DNA of 64,000 bases from Actinopolymorpha alba DSM 45243 (lineage in GTDB: Bacteria; Actinomycetota; Actinomycetes; Propionibacteriales; Actinopolymorphaceae). Positions within the stretch are counted from its first letter, which is position 1; each line of letters starts with the position of its first letter. Where the stretch lies: contig NZ_KB892740.1 in assembly GCF_000373925.1 (NCBI RefSeq), forward strand, positions 62,001-126,000, read 5' to 3'. Below, in pieces: positions 16,909-25,064 of this stretch. The notes under the pieces were generated by a model that did no database searches, had not been told where the DNA came from, and worked only from the letters and a program-made list of their open reading frames with translations. Position numbers and translations under genes: made by a program.

Positions 16909-19770
16909 GTGAGTGTGAGTGAGTTTGCCGGCCCGCGTGCGGTCGAAGGCGTTACCGATCGGATGCCACCGCAGGATCTCACCGCCGAGCAGTGTGTCCT
17001 CGGCAGCATGCTCCTCTCGAAGGACTCGATCGCGGACGTGGTCGAAGAGATCCGAGGCCCCGACTTCTACCGGCCCGCTCACGAAACCGTCTATGAGGCG
17101 ATCCTCGACCTCTACGGCCGGGGTGAGCCCGCGGATGCGGTCACGGTCGCGGCGGAGTTGCAGCGCAGGGGTGAGCTCGCCCGGATCGGCGGTGCACCAT
17201 ACATCCACACCCTGATCGCGTCCGTGCCCTCCGCCGCCAACGCCGGCTACTACGCCGCGATTGTGCGGGAGAAGGCGATCCTGCGGCGCCTGGTCGAGGC
17301 GGGCACCAAGATCACCCAGCTCGGCTACGCCGGTGACGGAGAGGTCGACGACGTGGTCGACCGGGCACAGGCCGAGATCTACGGCGTCACCGAGAAGCGC
17401 AGCAGCGAAGACTATGCGGTGCTCGGCGAGATCATGGAGTCCGCGCTCGACGAGATCGAGGCGATCGGCTCGCGCGGCGGGCAGATGGTCGGCGTCCCCA
17501 CCGGCTTCACCGACCTCGACTCGCTCACCAACGGCCTGCACCCCGGCCAGCTGATCGTGGTGGCTGCGAGACCTGGGGTTGGCAAGGCGCTCGCCCTGGA
17601 TACGCCTCTCCCCACACCGACCGGTTGGACGACGATGGGAGAGGTAGCGGTCGGCGACGAACTGATGGGCCCGGATGGCAAGCCCACGAGGGTGATCGCG
17701 GCCACTGACATCATGCTCGGGCGACCGTGTTATGAGGTTGAGTTCTCTGATGGCACGGTGATCATCGCAGACGCCGAGCACCAGTGGAGAACCACAACGC
17801 GAGCGAGCCGCAGGCAGGCAGCAGAGACCAAGCGCACGCTGCACTGGCCAGCCCTTTCAGTGAAACGCGTGAAGGACGCGCAGAAAGCTACGGTTGGAGG
17901 GACGGACAACCTCATCTCGCATCGAGAAGCTGTGGGCTTGGTCGGCGACGGGTTCGAGCACGTCCTCCATACGGTCTGCGCGGGCCTGAGGTGGCAGACG
18001 GTTCCCCGAAGCATCGTTGTTGGCGCAAACCGGAGTTTCCTGCGGCAGACCCAGGTCTACCCCCGACAGGACCTGCCGCAGGCGCTCTTCGAGCGGGTGA
18101 CTCGACCTAAGAATGCTGCCACCACGGCAGTGCACAAGGAGATAGTCACAACTCAGGAAATCTACGCATCGCTACGCTGCGCCAATGGACGGCTGAACCA
18201 TGCGGTGGCCAATGCAGCTTCGCTGACCTTGGTGGAGCAAGAACTCATGCTGCCCCCCTACATGCTTGGGGCATGGCTCGGTGACGGGAGTTCGTATAAC
18301 GCGCAGTTCACCACCGACGATCCTGAGATCGTGGCGTATATCGAGCAGGAAGGGTTACGGGTCACGCCGAACGGCCCCCGCCTGTACACGATCAGCCTTC
18401 CTGCTTCGCCGCCTGTTGCCGAGCGTCTCTGCGTCGTGTGCGGCCACTCCTTCCGGCCCAAGTACACCCAGGCAAAGACCTGCGGTTGGGGCTGCGCAGC
18501 ACGCTCAAGAAATATGGCTCGGTCTGCTCTAGTGAGCTGCCCGGACTGCGGTGGGCCCCTATCCGGTATGGTCCGGTGCCGGATGTGCAGCAAGCACCAC
18601 GGGTCGGTGAAAGCTAGTCTGCGGACCCTCGGATTGCTGAGGAACAAGCACATACCGGTCGAATACCTACGTTCGTCTGAGGCACAGCGTCGCGCGCTAC
18701 TGGCCGGACTTCTTGACACCGACGGCACCGTGACCGGTGGTGGACAAGTCCAGTTCAGCGTGGTCAACGAGCAGTTGGCTTTGGATACCTACGAGTTGGT
18801 GGTCAGTCTCGGATACAGGTGCTCGATGACGACGAAGCGCGTCAACGGTCGAAACGAGGCGTCGTCAACGGCCTACATCCTCACCTTCAGCACCTGTGAT
18901 GACGTGTTCCGTCTGAAGCGCAAGAACACCTTGCACAGGCAGCGTAGGGCAAGTAGCACCACGCGATCGAGTTCCCGTTACATCGTCGATGTGCGCCCCG
19001 TGCCAAGCGTTCCCGTGCGATGTGTGCAGGTGGACAATGAAGATCACCTGTACCTTGCCAGCCGGGCAATGATCCCGACCCACAATTCCATCCTTGCTCT
19101 GAACTTCGCCCGTGCGGCTTCTATTCAGAATAGCCTCGCGTCGGTCATCTTCTCGCTGGAAATGGGCCGTACCGAAATCACGATGCGGCTTCTCTCCGCC
19201 GAATCGCGGGTGCCGCTGCAGCACATGCGTCAGGGCTCGATGAGTGATGACGACTGGGCTCGGCTCGCCCGCAAGATGGGGGAGGTGTCGGGCGCGCCAC
19301 TCTATATCGACGACTCACCAAACATGACGTTGATGGAGATTCGCGCGAAATGCCGGCGTCTTCGCCAGCGTCACGATCTCCGGCTGATTATTCTCGACTA
19401 CCTCCAGCTGATGACGTCAGGTAAGCGCGTCGAAAGCCGTCAGGTTGAGGTCTCGGAATTCTCCCGAAACCTCAAGTTGTTGGCCAAGGAACTCGGAGTT
19501 CCGGTCGTCGCGCTGTCGCAGCTCAACCGTGGTCCGGAGCAGCGCACCGACAAACGCCCAATGCTTTCCGACCTTCGCGAGAGCGGTTCAATTGAACAAG
19601 ATGCAGACATGGTCATCCTTTTACACCGTGAGGATGCGTACGAACGGGAATCGTCGCGCCCGGGTGAAGCTGACTTCATTGTGGCCAAGCACCGTAATGG
19701 CCCGACCGCTGAGATCACGGTCGCATTCCAGGGCCACTACCAGCGTTTCGTCGACATGGCGCAGGGTTAA
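16909..19770 (+). CDS. dnaB: Replicative DNA helicase DnaB, interrupted by an intein
   Basis: Hexameric helicase of the replication fork. GTG 16909 is chosen: GGAGG is 10 bases upstream and the product starts VSVSEFAGPRAVEGVTDRMP, before the DnaB N-domain (PPQDLTAEQCVLGSML). The precursor is 953 residues; removing the 500-residue intein leaves 453, the normal DnaB size. Walker A is rebuilt as ARPGVGK(226)|SILALNFARA; the C-extein has the Walker B region LIILDYLQLM, LSQLNRG and the C-terminal AKHRNGPT. N-extein codons nearly all end in G/C, while the C-extein uses more A/T-ending codons. The Nudix gene follows after 9 bases. Without splicing the ATPase site would be destroyed, so protein splicing is essential. 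Confidence 0.96.
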   Translation: MSVSEFAGPRAVEGVTDRMPPQDLTAEQCVLGSMLLSKDSIADVVEEIRGPDFYRPAHETVYEAILDLYGRGEPADAVTVAAELQRRGELARIGGAPYIHTLIASVPSAANAGYYAAIVREKAILRRLVEAGTKITQLGYAGDGEVDDVVDRAQAEIYGVTEKRSSEDYAVLGEIMESALDEIEAIGSRGGQMVGVPTGFTDLDSLTNGLHPGQLIVVAARPGVGKALALDTPLPTPTGWTTMGEVAVGDELMGPDGKPTRVIAATDIMLGRPCYEVEFSDGTVIIADAEHQWRTTTRASRRQAAETKRTLHWPALSVKRVKDAQKATVGGTDNLISHREAVGLVGDGFEHVLHTVCAGLRWQTVPRSIVVGANRSFLRQTQVYPRQDLPQALFERVTRPKNAATTAVHKEIVTTQEIYASLRCANGRLNHAVANAASLTLVEQELMLPPYMLGAWLGDGSSYNAQFTTDDPEIVAYIEQEGLRVTPNGPRLYTISLPASPPVAERLCVVCGHSFRPKYTQAKTCGWGCAARSRNMARSALVSCPDCGGPLSGMVRCRMCSKHHGSVKASLRTLGLLRNKHIPVEYLRSSEAQRRALLAGLLDTDGTVTGGGQVQFSVVNEQLALDTYELVVSLGYRCSMTTKRVNGRNEASSTAYILTFSTCDDVFRLKRKNTLHRQRRASSTTRSSSRYIVDVRPVPSVPVRCVQVDNEDHLYLASRAMIPTHNSILALNFARAASIQNSLASVIFSLEMGRTEITMRLLSAESRVPLQHMRQGSMSDDDWARLARKMGEVSGAPLYIDDSPNMTLMEIRAKCRRLRQRHDLRLIILDYLQLMTSGKRVESRQVEVSEFSRNLKLLAKELGVPVVALSQLNRGPEQRTDKRPMLSDLRESGSIEQDADMVILLHREDAYERESSRPGEADFIVAKHRNGPTAEITVAFQGHYQRFVDMAQG
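17587..19086 (+). other. Class 3 DnaB intein with LAGLIDADG homing endonuclease
   Basis: 500 residues inserted directly after the Walker A lysine; residue numbers are within the intein. It begins with Ala (ALALDTPLPTPTG) rather than Cys or Ser, and has the WCT set that marks class 3 inteins: W67 (AEHQW), C479 (VRCVQVDNEDHLY) and T498 in PTHN, ending H499-N500 before extein Ser. Block C (MLGAWLGDG) and block E (LLAGLLDTDG) of a LAGLIDADG endonuclease are intact, so homing may still be possible. Between them lie two Cys clusters: C282/C285/C299/C303 and C318/C321/C331/C334. Base composition is lower in GC than the N-extein, consistent with transfer. Confidence 0.93.
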
Positions 19771-19779
19771 CGCGGTGTC

Positions 19780-20229
19780 GTGGATAGTAGACGTGAGGGC
19801 GTGAGCGACCGGCGCAGGGTGGGAGCGGTTATCGTCCGCGACCAGAGCGTTCTCATGGTGCGTCAACGCGGAGTTGGCCCGTCCGGGCGGCACGACGGAC
19901 CGGAGTACTGGACCTTGCCGGGTGGTGGCATCGAGCAGCACGAGGATGTCGAGGCTGCACTCATCCGGGAGGTCAGGGAAGAAGTGGGCCTGACTGTCCG
20001 CGCGGCTCGCTATCTTCGTGACCTGCCCTATCCGTCAACGACCACTGCCTACTACTGGGTGGATGTCGACGGCGGCGAGCCCGTGCTCGGCGTTGACGAC
20101 GACCTCGACTGCGGATGCCCGCGGATGGTCGGTCTCGACTGGGTACCCATGCCGTCCGTGCGGTCAGAGACCGGTGGCCTGCCGATCGCGCCGCTGATCT
20201 ACGCCTGGGCACGCGACGGGTCGAGTTGA
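19780..20229 (+). CDS. Nudix hydrolase
   Basis: Hydrolyses a nucleoside diphosphate linked to another moiety; substrate unknown. 149 residues. The Nudix box is complete: GGGIEQHEDVEAALIREVREEVGL. Residues after the box are Asp/Gly-rich with CGCPRMVGLDWVP. The start is uncertain: GTG 19780 and GTG 19801 are both in frame, and neither has a well-spaced ribosome site. It begins 9 bases after dnaB and probably shares its transcript. Confidence 0.88.
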   Translation: MDSRREGVSDRRRVGAVIVRDQSVLMVRQRGVGPSGRHDGPEYWTLPGGGIEQHEDVEAALIREVREEVGLTVRAARYLRDLPYPSTTTAYYWVDVDGGEPVLGVDDDLDCGCPRMVGLDWVPMPSVRSETGGLPIAPLIYAWARDGSS

Positions 20230-20263
20230 CCCTCGACAAGGTCGAGGTCCCAGACTTCTAGCC

Positions 20264-21322
20264 GTGTCAGCGTTGATGTCGATCGGTGAGTTCGCCCGGG
20301 CCACCGGGCTTGCGGTCAGCACCCTGCGTTTCTACGACTCGGTCGGAGTGCTTGTGCCCGAGCACGTGGACCCGGCTACGTCCCATCGCCGGTACGGCCG
20401 TACCCAGGTAGCCACCGGCCGCCTCGTTGCCCGCCTGCGACGGGTAGGCCTACCCGTCGCTTCGATCCGAACGATCGTCTGCGACATCGATGACAGGGTG
20501 CTCATCCAGGCCGTGCTCGACGAGCACCTTCAGCGGTTGGAGGAGGGGTTCGAGGCCGCGCGTACCGAGCTTGCTCTGCTGACGAACGACCTCACGGATC
20601 CGGAGGGCTTCTCTGCCGCACGCTTCATGACAGATGCCAGGCGCCTGGCGCGCGCCCTTCGGTCTGTCATGTTCGCCCTCCCGGCAGCGCCAGAGTCTGG
20701 CTTGTCAGCCGTCCTGATTGACGTGTCTGGTGATGAGGCCAGGTTGGTGGCAACCGACAGGTACCGGCTCGCGACCTCGGTGGTTCCCCTCGCACGTGGA
20801 ACGAACGCTCAGGCTCGATGTGCCGTGGCCCAGTCAGACCTGGCTGGAGTTCTGGCGTTCCTCGGCAATGTCACTGACCTTGACGTCACGATCGGAGATC
20901 ATCAGCTGCGCCTTGAGGATGGCGAAGAGTCACTCGCGGTGCTCCTCGCTGATGCCGAGTTCCCGAACTACCACGTAGTCCTGAACTCTCTCGACAGCCC
21001 GGCCCACAGCGCCACGATGGATCGTGACTCGCTGCGCGACCTGCTGGAATCAGCTTCGTACCTTCGAGGCGTAGGTCCCGAGAACACCGAGGCCAGGGTC
21101 GTCACTTTGTATTCCAGTCCGGAAGGTTTTGTGAGCACCGAGCCGGCTACCCCGGACCAGGCGCCCATCGTTGTCAACTACGAGTTCCTGCTTCAAGCCG
21201 TGGAGGCGGGGCCCGGCGAGCAACTACAGCTCGACTTCTCCACGCCGATCGCTCCGCTCGCGATCCGCTTCAGCGACGAGCCACGTACTTTCTCCATGCT
21301 CATGCCGACTCGGATCGCATGA
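20264..21322 (+). CDS. MerR-type regulator fused to two DnaN (sliding clamp) domains
   Basis: 352 residues. Residues 5-75 are a MerR winged helix (MSIGEFARATGLAVSTLRFY ... RRYGRTQVATGRLVARLRRVG), 76-118 a helical dimerisation segment. From about 120 the sequence matches domains II and III of the DNA polymerase III beta clamp: FMTDARRLARALRSVMFALP, LVATDRYRLA (161-170), EFPNYHVVL (232-240), PIVVNYEFLLQAVE and the terminal SMLMPTR (344-350), which corresponds to the MPxR end of DnaN. In DnaN these two stretches line the pocket that binds clamp-interacting peptides. Domain I is absent. GTG 20264 and ATG 20276 are both possible starts. Its stop overlaps the MFS exporter start by 4 bases, so the two are translationally coupled. 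Role as effector-sensing activator of the exporter is inference. Confidence 0.85.
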   Translation: MSALMSIGEFARATGLAVSTLRFYDSVGVLVPEHVDPATSHRRYGRTQVATGRLVARLRRVGLPVASIRTIVCDIDDRVLIQAVLDEHLQRLEEGFEAARTELALLTNDLTDPEGFSAARFMTDARRLARALRSVMFALPAAPESGLSAVLIDVSGDEARLVATDRYRLATSVVPLARGTNAQARCAVAQSDLAGVLAFLGNVTDLDVTIGDHQLRLEDGEESLAVLLADAEFPNYHVVLNSLDSPAHSATMDRDSLRDLLESASYLRGVGPENTEARVVTLYSSPEGFVSTEPATPDQAPIVVNYEFLLQAVEAGPGEQLQLDFSTPIAPLAIRFSDEPRTFSMLMPTRIA

Positions 21323-22554
21323 GTCAGCGGCTGACGACGGAGCAGGATCAAAGGGGAGCCATCCCGCGCACCTACTGGTGGTGGCTCGGTGCGCTCGCCT
21401 TCTCCCTCCTCGGTGCACAAATCCAGGCGCTGGCACTCAGTTGGACGGCTGGTGCGACGAGCGGCTCGTTGGCAGGGTTGGTTCTCACCGCCTTCACCGT
21501 GCCACGGTTGGTGCTCATTCTGGTAGGTGGCTCGATGGCCGACCACCTGGGCCCACTCCGGGTCATGATCACCTCCGATGCGGTGATGCTCCTCGCCACG
21601 GCCGGACTCGCCATTGCTGTCTGGGTTGCCGGGACGCCGCCCTGGCTCCTGATCGTGATCGCCGGTCTTGTCGGCGTGGCTGACGCGTTCTATACGCCGG
21701 CATCGGGGGTGATGCCGCGCCTGTTAGTTCCAGGGCCGTCACTCGGTCGGGCGATGGCAGCCCGTCAGAGCGTGGGACAGATCGCCAACGCTGTGGGGCC
21801 CGCTGCCGGCGGTGCGGTCGCCGCCACCTGGGGGCTGGCCGCTGCTGCCGGGCTGAATGCTGCCTCGTTCACGCTGATACTTCTTACGTTGTGGGCTTTA
21901 CGTCGCCGGCTGCGCGGACCGTCGAGCGATTCGCACGAAGCGCCGAGGTTCATACGTCAGGCTCTGGACGGTCTGCGTATCTGCGCCCGTGACCCGCTCC
22001 TGCGCTCCCTCCTGATGCTTACCCTCGCCGCGGCCGCTGTGTTGCTGCCGGTGACGTCGGTCCTCACGCCACTACTGGTACGCGCACACGGCTGGTCTGC
22101 CGTCTCAGCTGGTCAGATTGTGGGGCTGCAGGCAAGCGGAGCCGGCGTGGTCGCGGTTGTGGTGATGCTTCGCGGATGTCTGCCGAGACCGGGTGTCGTG
22201 TCCGCGCTTGGGCTTGCCTGCGCAGGCATTGCGACCTGTGGAATGGCTGTCGCACCAGACTTCTGGGTGGTGGCCGGGGCGGCATTCGTCGCCGGTGTAT
22301 CAGTAGGGACCTTTGGTACGCATCTGGGCCCGCTCGTTCTCGCATCCGCGCCGGCCAGCCATGTGGCCCGGGTCCAGGCAGTGCTCGTCCTCGTCCAAAC
22401 CCTGCCGTTGCCGGTCACGCTGAACCTCCTCGGCAGGGCGGCGGACCACCTCGGTCCACAGGTTGCCATCCTGTTCTGCGGCGTTGTCTCGGCCATCACA
22501 GGTGTAGGCGCAGCATCATTGGCGAGCATTCGCACCGCTCGAATTCCGACCTGA
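21319..22554 (+). CDS. MFS exporter (EntS-like), coupled to the MerR-clamp gene
   Basis: Twelve-helix major facilitator transporter of 411 residues, MFS_3/enterobactin-exporter type. Landmarks are ALAFSLLGAQIQALALSWTA in the first helix, GGSMADHLGPLRVM (loop 2-3 motif A) and DAFYTPASGVMPRLL. ATG 21319 overlaps the stop of the MerR-DnaN fusion (ATGA), so export is tied to that regulator. Substrates unknown; small molecules or siderophores are typical for the family. Codon use is somewhat less GC-biased than in the housekeeping genes before dnaB. Confidence 0.88.
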   Translation: MSQRLTTEQDQRGAIPRTYWWWLGALAFSLLGAQIQALALSWTAGATSGSLAGLVLTAFTVPRLVLILVGGSMADHLGPLRVMITSDAVMLLATAGLAIAVWVAGTPPWLLIVIAGLVGVADAFYTPASGVMPRLLVPGPSLGRAMAARQSVGQIANAVGPAAGGAVAATWGLAAAAGLNAASFTLILLTLWALRRRLRGPSSDSHEAPRFIRQALDGLRICARDPLLRSLLMLTLAAAAVLLPVTSVLTPLLVRAHGWSAVSAGQIVGLQASGAGVVAVVVMLRGCLPRPGVVSALGLACAGIATCGMAVAPDFWVVAGAAFVAGVSVGTFGTHLGPLVLASAPASHVARVQAVLVLVQTLPLPVTLNLLGRAADHLGPQVAILFCGVVSAITGVGAASLASIRTARIPT

Positions 22555-22605
22555 CGCTAGGTCCGGTTCAGGCGTTGGTTGATGTCGATCAAATCGCCTC
22601 AGCTA

Positions 22606-23142
22606 TTACGCGCGGGGTTTCGCGTTGCGGAGGCGAATGCCGCTGAATTCGAGGGTGCTGGTGATGACGGCGTCCCAGAATTCCCAGAGATTGTCGAGTA
22701 TCCGCAACTGTATGCCGGCCTTCTGATGGAGTTGGAGCAGGTTACCGACTCGCTCGGGCGGGCCAAGGGGCTCAACAGGCACCGTCGAGACGACCGCATG
22801 CGGAAGTGGCTCGCCGATCGGGCGGAAATCCGCGGCCGAGAAGCGATAGGCATAAAGCTCCACCGTCTGCAATCCCTCGAGCCAGTCGTACTCAATCGCA
22901 TGGACACGTTCGCCGCACCCCACGCCGATGATGCGGTCACGGTCGTCAGCCGAGGTCCGGGCGCTGGCCCAGGCCATCGCGCGGGGGCATTGCCGGGGAA
23001 ACCAGTAGTCAGGCGCCCGGGGGTCGTCGACCGCCCAGACGTACGCCCCAGATCGCTGGGAGGAGGGGGCGACGCGGGGAACGAACCTGGTGATCGTCGG
23101 GTCTTCGGAGAAATGCAACACCTCCGTGGGCTTTGGTCGCAT
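22606..23142 (-). CDS. DUF6886-like protein
   Basis: 178 residues, soluble. The N-terminus EVLHFSEDPTITRFVPRVA and YVWAVDDPRAPDYWFPRQCPR are typical of the conserved family annotated as DUF6886, which is found across actinobacteria and has no known function. Cys/Trp/Asp residues in the second motif are conserved-looking. ATG 23142 follows AGGGAG. It converges on the MFS gene with 51 bases between stops. Confidence 0.75.
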   Translation of the reverse strand: MRPKPTEVLHFSEDPTITRFVPRVAPSSQRSGAYVWAVDDPRAPDYWFPRQCPRAMAWASARTSADDRDRIIGVGCGERVHAIEYDWLEGLQTVELYAYRFSAADFRPIGEPLPHAVVSTVPVEPLGPPERVGNLLQLHQKAGIQLRILDNLWEFWDAVITSTLEFSGIRLRNAKPRA

Positions 23143-23238
23143 GCTCCCTGTCTATCGACACCAGGCAGCGCACCGCCAGACCTGAGCGGGAAGGGCGCCA
23201 GCCCGGCCGGCCTCCTCGCCGATCAAGCCTCCAGCCGG

Positions 23239-23646
23239 TCAGCGGCGCGCGAACGCCATCGGATCGTCGGCGTCCACGATCTCCTTGCCGAGCGGGAAGA
23301 GCGACACCGGAACCAGCTTGAAATTGGCCAGCCCGAGCGGGATTCCGATGATGGTGAGGCACTGCGCGATCCCGGTCAGGATGTGCGCGAGGGCGAGCCA
23401 CCAGCCGGCGAGGATCACCCACAGGATGTTGCCCAGCAAGGAGCCGGCTCCGCTGCCCGGCTTGTTCACCAGCCTGCGCCCGAACGGCCACAGCGCGAAG
23501 TTCGCCATCCGGAACGCCGCCACGCCGAACGGGATGGTGATGATCAGGATGCAGAGCACCAGTCCGGCGACGGCGTAGCCGACCGCGAGCCAGAAGCCGC
23601 CGAAGACGAGCCAGATCACGTTCAGAAGCAGCCGCACAACTTCCAC
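23239..23646 (-). CDS. YccF-domain inner membrane protein
   Basis: 135 residues with two YccF repeats, each a pair of helices (VIWLVFGGFWLAVGYAVAG ... IPFGVAAFRMANFALWPFG and ILWVILAGWWLALAHILTG ... IGIPLGLANFKLVPVSLFPLG). The small membrane family has no settled function. ATG 23646; divergent from the SRPBCC operon with a palindrome in the 117-bp space between them. Confidence 0.88.
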   Translation of the reverse strand: MEVVRLLLNVIWLVFGGFWLAVGYAVAGLVLCILIITIPFGVAAFRMANFALWPFGRRLVNKPGSGAGSLLGNILWVILAGWWLALAHILTGIAQCLTIIGIPLGLANFKLVPVSLFPLGKEIVDADDPMAFARR

Positions 23647-23688
23647 CGTAGCCGCCCTGGCCGTGATCCATCAGCGATCGCGACGTAC

Positions 23689-23708
23689 GCGCAACTCAAT
23701 AGTTGCGC
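23689..23708. promoter_or_regulatory. Palindrome GCGCAACT-N4-AGTTGCGC (ArsR operator candidate)
   Basis: Perfect 8-bp arms 55 bases upstream of the SRPBCC gene. A second, imperfect repeat of the right arm (ATGTGCAAC, near 23721-23729) makes overlapping sites. ArsR-type regulators in SRPBCC operons bind such GTTGC/GCAAC palindromes, so this is the likely autoregulatory site of the ArsR protein at 24236. Confidence 0.6.
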
Positions 23709-23763
23709 ATCGACGGAGTGATGTGCAACCATGAGGTAGCACGTCAACGAGAGGAATCGCACC

Positions 23764-24210
23764 ATGATCCCGGAAAAGATCGAGCGAGAGATCGTCATCG
23801 CGGCACCCGTCGAGCGAGTGTGGGCGGTGATCACGGAGGCGGAGCACATTGCGGGGTGGTTCGGCGACGCGGGCGCGGAGCTTGACGAGCTTCGCCCTGG
23901 CGGCAAGATGATCATGACCTGGAAGGAGTACGGCCGGGCGCCAGCGGTCATCGAGAAGGTTGACCCGCCGCACTTCTTCTCCTGGCGGTGGACCAGTGGT
24001 GGCCCGGAGCCGACCGCGGACAACTCCACGCTGGTGGAGTTCGGCCTGAGCCCCGAAGGTGACGGAACCCGCCTCCGGGTGGTCGAGAGCGGATTCCGCG
24101 ATCTACCCGTCTCGGAGGAAGACCAGGCCAGCCGGGTTGCCGGCAACACCGAGGGCTGGTTCCTGGAGCTCAACGAACTTCAGGCGTACGCCGAACAGCT
24201 GACACACTGA
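23764..24210 (+). CDS. SRPBCC (AHSA1-like) domain protein
   Basis: 148 residues, a single START/Bet v1-like ligand-binding domain: EREIVIAAPVERVWAVITE, HIAGWFGD, RPGGKMIMTWKEYG and a C-terminal GWFLELNELQAYAEQL helix. Members bind hydrophobic ligands; no catalytic residue can be named. ATG 23764 follows GAGAGGAA. First gene of an SRPBCC-ArsR-VOC operon (25 and 62 bases between genes). Confidence 0.9.
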   Translation: MIPEKIEREIVIAAPVERVWAVITEAEHIAGWFGDAGAELDELRPGGKMIMTWKEYGRAPAVIEKVDPPHFFSWRWTSGGPEPTADNSTLVEFGLSPEGDGTRLRVVESGFRDLPVSEEDQASRVAGNTEGWFLELNELQAYAEQLTH

Positions 24211-24235
24211 CCCCCCGCACGAGGACGGAGGCGTG

Positions 24236-24577
24236 ATGACCGACAGGGCTGACGAGTCCGGCAGGGCCGCCGAGGTCGACGAGGTGATCGTCGCCCTGGC
24301 AGACCCCACCCGGCGGCGCATCCTCGACGTCATCGCGGCGCATGGTGAGGCGACCGCGACCACGCTCGCGGCTGAGCTCCCCGTGTCGCGTCAGGCCGTC
24401 GTCAAACACCTCGCGGTCCTCGACCGGTCCGGCCTGGTTCAAGGCCGCCGGCAGGGCCGCGAGGTTCTGTACGCCGTACGCCCGGACCGGCTCGACGCCA
24501 CTGCCCGGTGGATGGCTGGGCTCGCGGCGAAGTGGGAGGCCCGGCTGGCGGGGATCAAGCGTCTCGCCGAACGATGA
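24236..24577 (+). CDS. ArsR-family transcriptional regulator
   Basis: 113 residues. The winged helix is clear (VIVALADPTRRRILDVIAAH, ATTLAAELPVSRQAVVKHLA, LDRSGLVQGRRQGREVLYAV). No metal-binding Cys pair is present, which places it in the non-metal group that travels with SRPBCC genes. ATG 24236 lies after GGAGG; GTG 24233 is the alternative. Probably represses the operon through the palindrome at 23689. Confidence 0.9.
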   Translation: MTDRADESGRAAEVDEVIVALADPTRRRILDVIAAHGEATATTLAAELPVSRQAVVKHLAVLDRSGLVQGRRQGREVLYAVRPDRLDATARWMAGLAAKWEARLAGIKRLAER

Positions 24578-24639
24578 GTTTCGGCGTGATCCCCGGTCGG
24601 TAGGAGGAGAAGGCTCCGACCGACGAAAAGAGGGTCACG

Positions 24640-25047
24640 ATGTCCAGAAAGACCTTCGTCAACCTGCCCGTGAAAGACCTGGCGAAGACGATCGAGTTCT
24701 TCAACGCACTTGGGTTCTCGTTCAACCAGCAGTTCACGAGCCCACAGACCGCCTGCCTGATCATCAGCGAGGACGCCTACGCGATGCTGCACGTGGAGCC
24801 GTCCTTCAAGGAGTTCACCGGGAAGGACCTCACCGACACGTCGAAGAGCGCGGAGGTGATCGTGGGCCTGTCAGCCGAGAGCCGCGAGGAGGTCGACGCC
24901 CTGGTCAACAAGGTGGTCGCGGCCGGCGGGCAGGCCCTGGGCGAAGCCCAGGATCAGGGGTTCATGTACATGCGGGGGTTCCGTGACCTCGACGGCCACC
25001 AGTGGTCGTTCATCTACATGGACATGTCCGCGACCCCGGGGCAGTGA
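24640..25047 (+). CDS. VOC-family (glyoxalase-like) protein
   Basis: 135 residues with two beta-alpha-beta-beta-beta units of the vicinal oxygen chelate fold: KTFVNLPVKDLAKTIEFFNALGFSF ... AYAMLHVEP and SAESREEVDALVNKVVAAGGQ ... DLDGHQWSFIYMD. Metal-ligand positions are only partly kept (His in MLHVE and Glu absent in the last strand), so enzymatic activity is uncertain. ATG 24640. Third gene of the ArsR operon; converges with the acyltransferase. Confidence 0.88.
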   Translation: MSRKTFVNLPVKDLAKTIEFFNALGFSFNQQFTSPQTACLIISEDAYAMLHVEPSFKEFTGKDLTDTSKSAEVIVGLSAESREEVDALVNKVVAAGGQALGEAQDQGFMYMRGFRDLDGHQWSFIYMDMSATPGQ

Positions 25048-25064
25048 GAAGCACCAACTGGCCG

